Shown piece after piece: positions 61,060-64,000 of a stretch of DNA of 64,000 bases (the first letter of the stretch is position 1; each line of letters begins with the position of its first letter). The position numbers were made by a program, and so were the translations under genes. This DNA is from JAAZKA01 sp034926225 (GTDB taxonomy: Bacteria > Bacillota > Clostridia > Oscillospirales > QAMX01), in contig JAYFRF010000016.1 of NCBI GenBank assembly GCA_034926225.1, positions 62,001 to 126,000 on the forward strand, read 5' to 3'. The notes under the pieces were generated by a model that was not told the origin of the DNA, made no database searches, and worked only from the letters and a program-made list of their open reading frames with translations.

Positions 61060-62316
61060 TCATCCGCGCTTAGAGGTAACGTCCTTCTCGTAGGCCCGAA
61101 CGTTGGCAAGCCAGTCTGCGCCGGCGGGCATATTCTCGCGCTCGCAGAGAGTGTCCCAGACGATCCCGAAGGGGAAGGTCTTATATTCTTCCGTCAGGGC
61201 CAGCCGCGCGGTGGTGTCACCCGCGCTCTCGGCGGCTTTCAGGTCGGCGACAGGCTCGAGAAGGGCCGCGAGGAGCGCTTTCTTCGTATTGCGGGCGCCG
61301 ATGACCCATGCAGCGACGCGATTGACCGAGCCGTCGAAGTAATCGAGGGCGATGTTCACGCGGTCGAGGATGTCGGCGCGGACGATCTCATGGAAGATCG
61401 CTATAAGTTCGTCGTCGAAGGCGACGACATGGTCGGAGTCCCAACGGATGGGGCGGCTGACATGCAGCAAAAGCTCCGACAGGAAGGGGATGCAGGCCGT
61501 CAGCTTCGCGCTGACAAGCTCTGTCGGATGGAAGTGGCCGGTATCGAGAGTGAGCATTACGTCGGTGTGCTGCGCGGCGTAAGCGAGATAGAACTCATGG
61601 CTGCCGACGACGTAGGCTTCGCTGCCAATGCCGAAAAGCTTGCTCTCGACGGCGTCCTTGAGGCAGTCGGGGCAGTATTTTGCCGCATAACTCTCGTTTA
61701 ACGCCTCGAGTAAACGCATACGCGGGGCGAGCGTGTCGATCGGACGCTCCTTGCTGCCGTCGGGAATCCAAAGGTTGTTCACGCAGCGCTTACCTGTGCG
61801 CTCGCCTAAATATGCGCCGATTTTGCGGCAGGCGAGGGTATGGTCAATCCAGTAGCGGCGAACGGCGGAGTCGGCGGACGCCAGCGTGTAGCCGGACGCG
61901 CTAAGCGGATGGGAGAAGTAAGTGGGGTTGAAGTCAAGCCCGATGCTTTGCTCGACTGCCCAGTCCGCCCACGCGGAGAAATGCGTGGGCTCCAGAGCAT
62001 TCCTTTCGACGGCCTTATCCGACTCACGATAGAAGGCGTGGAGGTTTACCTTCGATGTGCCGGGGATGAGGGAAAGCGCCTGGGCAAGATCGGAGCGCAG
62101 CTCGTCCGGGGTGCGTGCGCAGCCGGGATACGCGCCGGTTGCCATGATGCCGCCGGTCAGACCCGTACCGAGGGATTCAAAGCCGCGGACGTCGTCGCCC
62201 TGCCAGCAGTGCAGGGACACCGGGGTGGATAAAACTTTCGCGATCGCGGCTTCGGTATCTACGCCGATCGCGGCGTAGCGCTCACGCGCATATTCATATG
62301 CCTGAGAGGTTGTCAT
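61060..62316 (-). CDS. rhaA: L-rhamnose isomerase
   Basis: Converts L-rhamnose to L-rhamnulose, the first step feeding the RhaB and RhaD products of the same region. The 418-residue TIM-barrel protein has SLHCWQGDDVRGFES near residue 35, NLHAFY, GLDFNPTYFSHPL, and GSHEFYLAYAAQHTDVMLTLDTGHFHPTE in pieces, carrying the metal-binding acidic and histidine residues. AAAGGAG precedes the start. It is 74 bp behind the NhaC-type gene on the same strand, likely one transcript. It is separated from rhaB and rhaD by the dehydrogenase operon. Confidence 0.93.
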   Translation of the reverse strand: MTTSQAYEYARERYAAIGVDTEAAIAKVLSTPVSLHCWQGDDVRGFESLGTGLTGGIMATGAYPGCARTPDELRSDLAQALSLIPGTSKVNLHAFYRESDKAVERNALEPTHFSAWADWAVEQSIGLDFNPTYFSHPLSASGYTLASADSAVRRYWIDHTLACRKIGAYLGERTGKRCVNNLWIPDGSKERPIDTLAPRMRLLEALNESYAAKYCPDCLKDAVESKLFGIGSEAYVVGSHEFYLAYAAQHTDVMLTLDTGHFHPTELVSAKLTACIPFLSELLLHVSRPIRWDSDHVVAFDDELIAIFHEIVRADILDRVNIALDYFDGSVNRVAAWVIGARNTKKALLAALLEPVADLKAAESAGDTTARLALTEEYKTFPFGIVWDTLCERENMPAGADWLANVRAYEKDVTSKRG

Positions 62317-62390
62317 GATTATGATCTCCTTTGGCGCAGGACACGCATTGTGGGCGTGCCGTATTTGCGTTATTATATTTGCGTTCCGGG

Positions 62391-63932
62391 TTACGCGCGT
62401 TTCGACGCGGCCTTTTCACCCTTGCCGGTCAACGTGTAGACGACGAACAGTGCGACGGCAAGCAGCGCGATCGCGATCGCCATGCAGAGCCATACATTCT
62501 GGATGAAGCCTGCAAGGATGTACGCGACAAAGCAGCAGCCCGCGACGGCACAGGCATAGGGGAGCTGCGAGCTGACGTGGTTGATGTGGCGGCAGTCCGC
62601 GCCGGCCGAGGCAAGGATCGTCGTGTCGGATATCGGCGAGCAGTGGTCGCCGAAGACGGAACCGGCCAGCGTCGCGGCGATGACGATGGTCAGAAGCGAG
62701 GAGGTGAAGCTGGGGATCGACGCGCCGATGCTGACGACGATCGGGACGAGGATACCGAAGGTGCCCCACGCGGTGCCGGTGGCGAAGGCGAGGCCGCAGG
62801 CGATCAGGAAGATGATCGCGGGCAAGAGCTGCATCGGCATGGAGGAATTCGCGACGAGGCTGCCGACATACGCGCCGGTGCCGAGGTAGTCCGAGCCGCA
62901 GACGCCGGAGATCGTCCACGCGAGGGTCAGGATGATGATCGCCGGTACCATGTTGCGCACACCGTCGTTGACGCTTTCCATGAAGGTTTTGAAGCTGATG
63001 AGCTTGCGGGGCACATAGAGCAGGAACGCGACGATAAGCGCCGCAAAGCCGCCCCAGACGAGGGAGGTATTGGCGTCGGTATCGCCGAAGGCCTGGAGGA
63101 TGGTCTTGCCTTCGCCCGCGAACAGGCCGCCGGTATAAAGCATCGCGAGGATGGAGATGACAATCAGGGAGATGATCGGGATCAGCAGATCGTAAACCCG
63201 GCCGTGGGAATTGGTGTTTTCGGAGGTGAGGAGACTGCCGGACGCGGTGTCCTCGGGAAGGATGCCGTTTTTCTCGGCTTTTTCCTCGAACTTCCTCATC
63301 GGACCGAAGTCGCGCTTGCAAAGGGAAAAGAAGACCAGAGCGAGGATCGTGAGAATGGCGTAGAAGTTAAAGGGGATGGTGCGCATAAAGGCGCCGAAGC
63401 CGTCCGGGATGCCGGATTCCTCGATCGTCGCGGCGACGCTGACCGCCCAGGAGGAGACGGGGGCGATGATGCAGATCGGAGCGGCGGTGGCGTCGATGAT
63501 GTACGCAAGTTTTTCGCGGCTGACGCGGTATTTATCCGTGACGGGACGCATGACGGAGCCGACAGTGAGGCAGTTGAAGTAGTCGTCGACGAAGATGAGC
63601 GCGCCGAGCGCGGAGGTGGACAGCAGCGCGCCAGACTTGGAGCGGATTTTCCGCGTCGCCCATTCGCCGTAGGCTGCCGAGCCACCCGCCTTGGTGACGA
63701 CGGCAACAAGAACGCCCAAAAGGCACAGGAAGATGATGATGAACGCGTTGCCGCCGAGGACGCCGCCCATGATACTGAACATGGACTCAACCGCGACGAT
63801 GATATTGCCGTGCGAATAGATGAGGACGCCGGACAGAATGCCGATCAACAGGGAGGAGATGACTTCCTTTGTGAGAAGCGCCAAGGCGATCGCGATGATC
63901 GGAGGCAGGATGGAAAGCCATGTGAATTCCAT
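62391..63932 (-). CDS. NhaC-family Na+/H+ antiporter-like transporter
   Basis: The 513-residue membrane protein has about 11-12 helices and NhaC-family segments such as GALIFVDDYFNCLTVGSVMRPV, AAPICIIAPVSSWAV, and GDHCSPISDTTILASAGA. It is a secondary transporter, annotated as a Na+/H+ antiporter by homology. Being upstream of rhaA on one transcript, it could instead move an organic anion or supply ion balance for sugar uptake; no rhamnose permease is in the window. A good promoter and AAAGGGG site precede it. Confidence 0.88.
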   Translation of the reverse strand: MEFTWLSILPPIIAIALALLTKEVISSLLIGILSGVLIYSHGNIIVAVESMFSIMGGVLGGNAFIIIFLCLLGVLVAVVTKAGGSAAYGEWATRKIRSKSGALLSTSALGALIFVDDYFNCLTVGSVMRPVTDKYRVSREKLAYIIDATAAPICIIAPVSSWAVSVAATIEESGIPDGFGAFMRTIPFNFYAILTILALVFFSLCKRDFGPMRKFEEKAEKNGILPEDTASGSLLTSENTNSHGRVYDLLIPIISLIVISILAMLYTGGLFAGEGKTILQAFGDTDANTSLVWGGFAALIVAFLLYVPRKLISFKTFMESVNDGVRNMVPAIIILTLAWTISGVCGSDYLGTGAYVGSLVANSSMPMQLLPAIIFLIACGLAFATGTAWGTFGILVPIVVSIGASIPSFTSSLLTIVIAATLAGSVFGDHCSPISDTTILASAGADCRHINHVSSQLPYACAVAGCCFVAYILAGFIQNVWLCMAIAIALLAVALFVVYTLTGKGEKAASKRA

Positions 63933-63965
63933 GTGAATATCCCCTTTGTAAACAGTATGAAAAGG

Positions 63966-63994
63966 ATTATAACATAAACTTACAGAGAATGCAA
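63966..63994 (-). promoter_or_regulatory. Promoter of the nhaC-rhaA transcript
   Basis: On the minus strand TTGCAT (63989-63994) and TATAAT (63966-63971) are separated by 17 bp. Confidence 0.75.
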
Positions 63995-64000
63995 TAATTA

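Noticed and set aside
60949..61701. A plus-strand frame running from cassette 3 into the rhaA region
   Set aside because: It is antisense to rhaA for most of its length and begins inside a hairpin.
62331..63977. A 548-residue plus-strand frame opposite the NhaC-type gene
   Set aside because: Asp/Gly/Arg-rich low-complexity composition is the signature of an antisense shadow; the minus strand encodes a clear membrane protein.

Overview
The window reads as a chromosome segment from a moderately GC-rich, Gram-positive-type (Firmicutes) anaerobe, most likely a Clostridia/Oscillospirales-like gut or rumen bacterium. The signs are S-layer-homology (SLH) surface proteins, a DivIVA/SepF/YggT/YggS cell-division block, ZapA, MreCD with PBP2, strong Shine-Dalgarno sites, sigma-A promoters with 16-18 bp spacers, a glycyl-radical enzyme and a forespore-type promoter before a SpoIIQ-like gene. 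No prophage, insertion sequence with transposase, CRISPR array, tRNA or rRNA was seen. Fifty coding regions are described, one of them cut by the left edge.

Layout. 1-2.2 kb: a partial cysteine desulfurase, then an M23/G5 cell-wall endopeptidase. 2.3-10.6 kb: two very large SLH proteins in tandem. 10.7-13.9 kb: a MATE transporter with no standard start codon and a nifU-nifS pair. 14.1-15.5 kb: rplJ-rplL with an L10-type leader. 16-22.8 kb (minus strand): one operon, dusB - BadF-type kinase - DegT aminotransferase - lysine-less DegT paralogue - ceramidase-fold hydrolase - tagaturonate epimerase. 23-28.6 kb: ppk1, a SpoIIQ-like LytM protein and a three-gene ABC-2 exporter. 28.8-33.8 kb (minus): a catabolic operon, sugar-phosphate isomerase/epimerase - Gfo/Idh/MocA oxidoreductase - UroD-like protein - glycyl-radical enzyme. 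34-40.9 kb: zapA - U32 protease-like - dut - DUF4321 - maf - mreC - mreD - PBP2. 41.3-48 kb: mutL - miaA - hfq - HlyD-like - yggS - sepF - yggT - divIVA. 48-63.9 kb: a rhamnose locus. On the minus strand it has PHP protein - DeoR regulator - rhaB - bifunctional rhaD/dehydrogenase, and further right NhaC-type antiporter - rhaA. Between them, on the plus strand, are a zinc alcohol/polyol dehydrogenase and a complete 2-oxo-acid dehydrogenase complex (E2, E3 and a fused E1 alpha-beta).

The rhamnose genes cover isomerisation (RhaA), phosphorylation (RhaB), and aldol cleavage with lactaldehyde oxidation (RhaD-SDR). The divergent dehydrogenase and E1/E2/E3 genes could oxidise downstream 2-oxo-acid or acetoin-type products. 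The uronate-epimerase operon and the glycyl-radical operon suggest a wider plant or mucus glycan lifestyle.

The least explained content is non-coding. Three 350-480 bp cassettes (about 15511-15952, 40901-41254 and 60574-61049) are ladders of perfect short hairpins, two of them nested inside terminal inverted repeats, with modules swapped between copies. A small relative lies inside the dehydrogenase operon. Two exact WalR-type boxes precede the cell-wall hydrolase and the first SLH gene.
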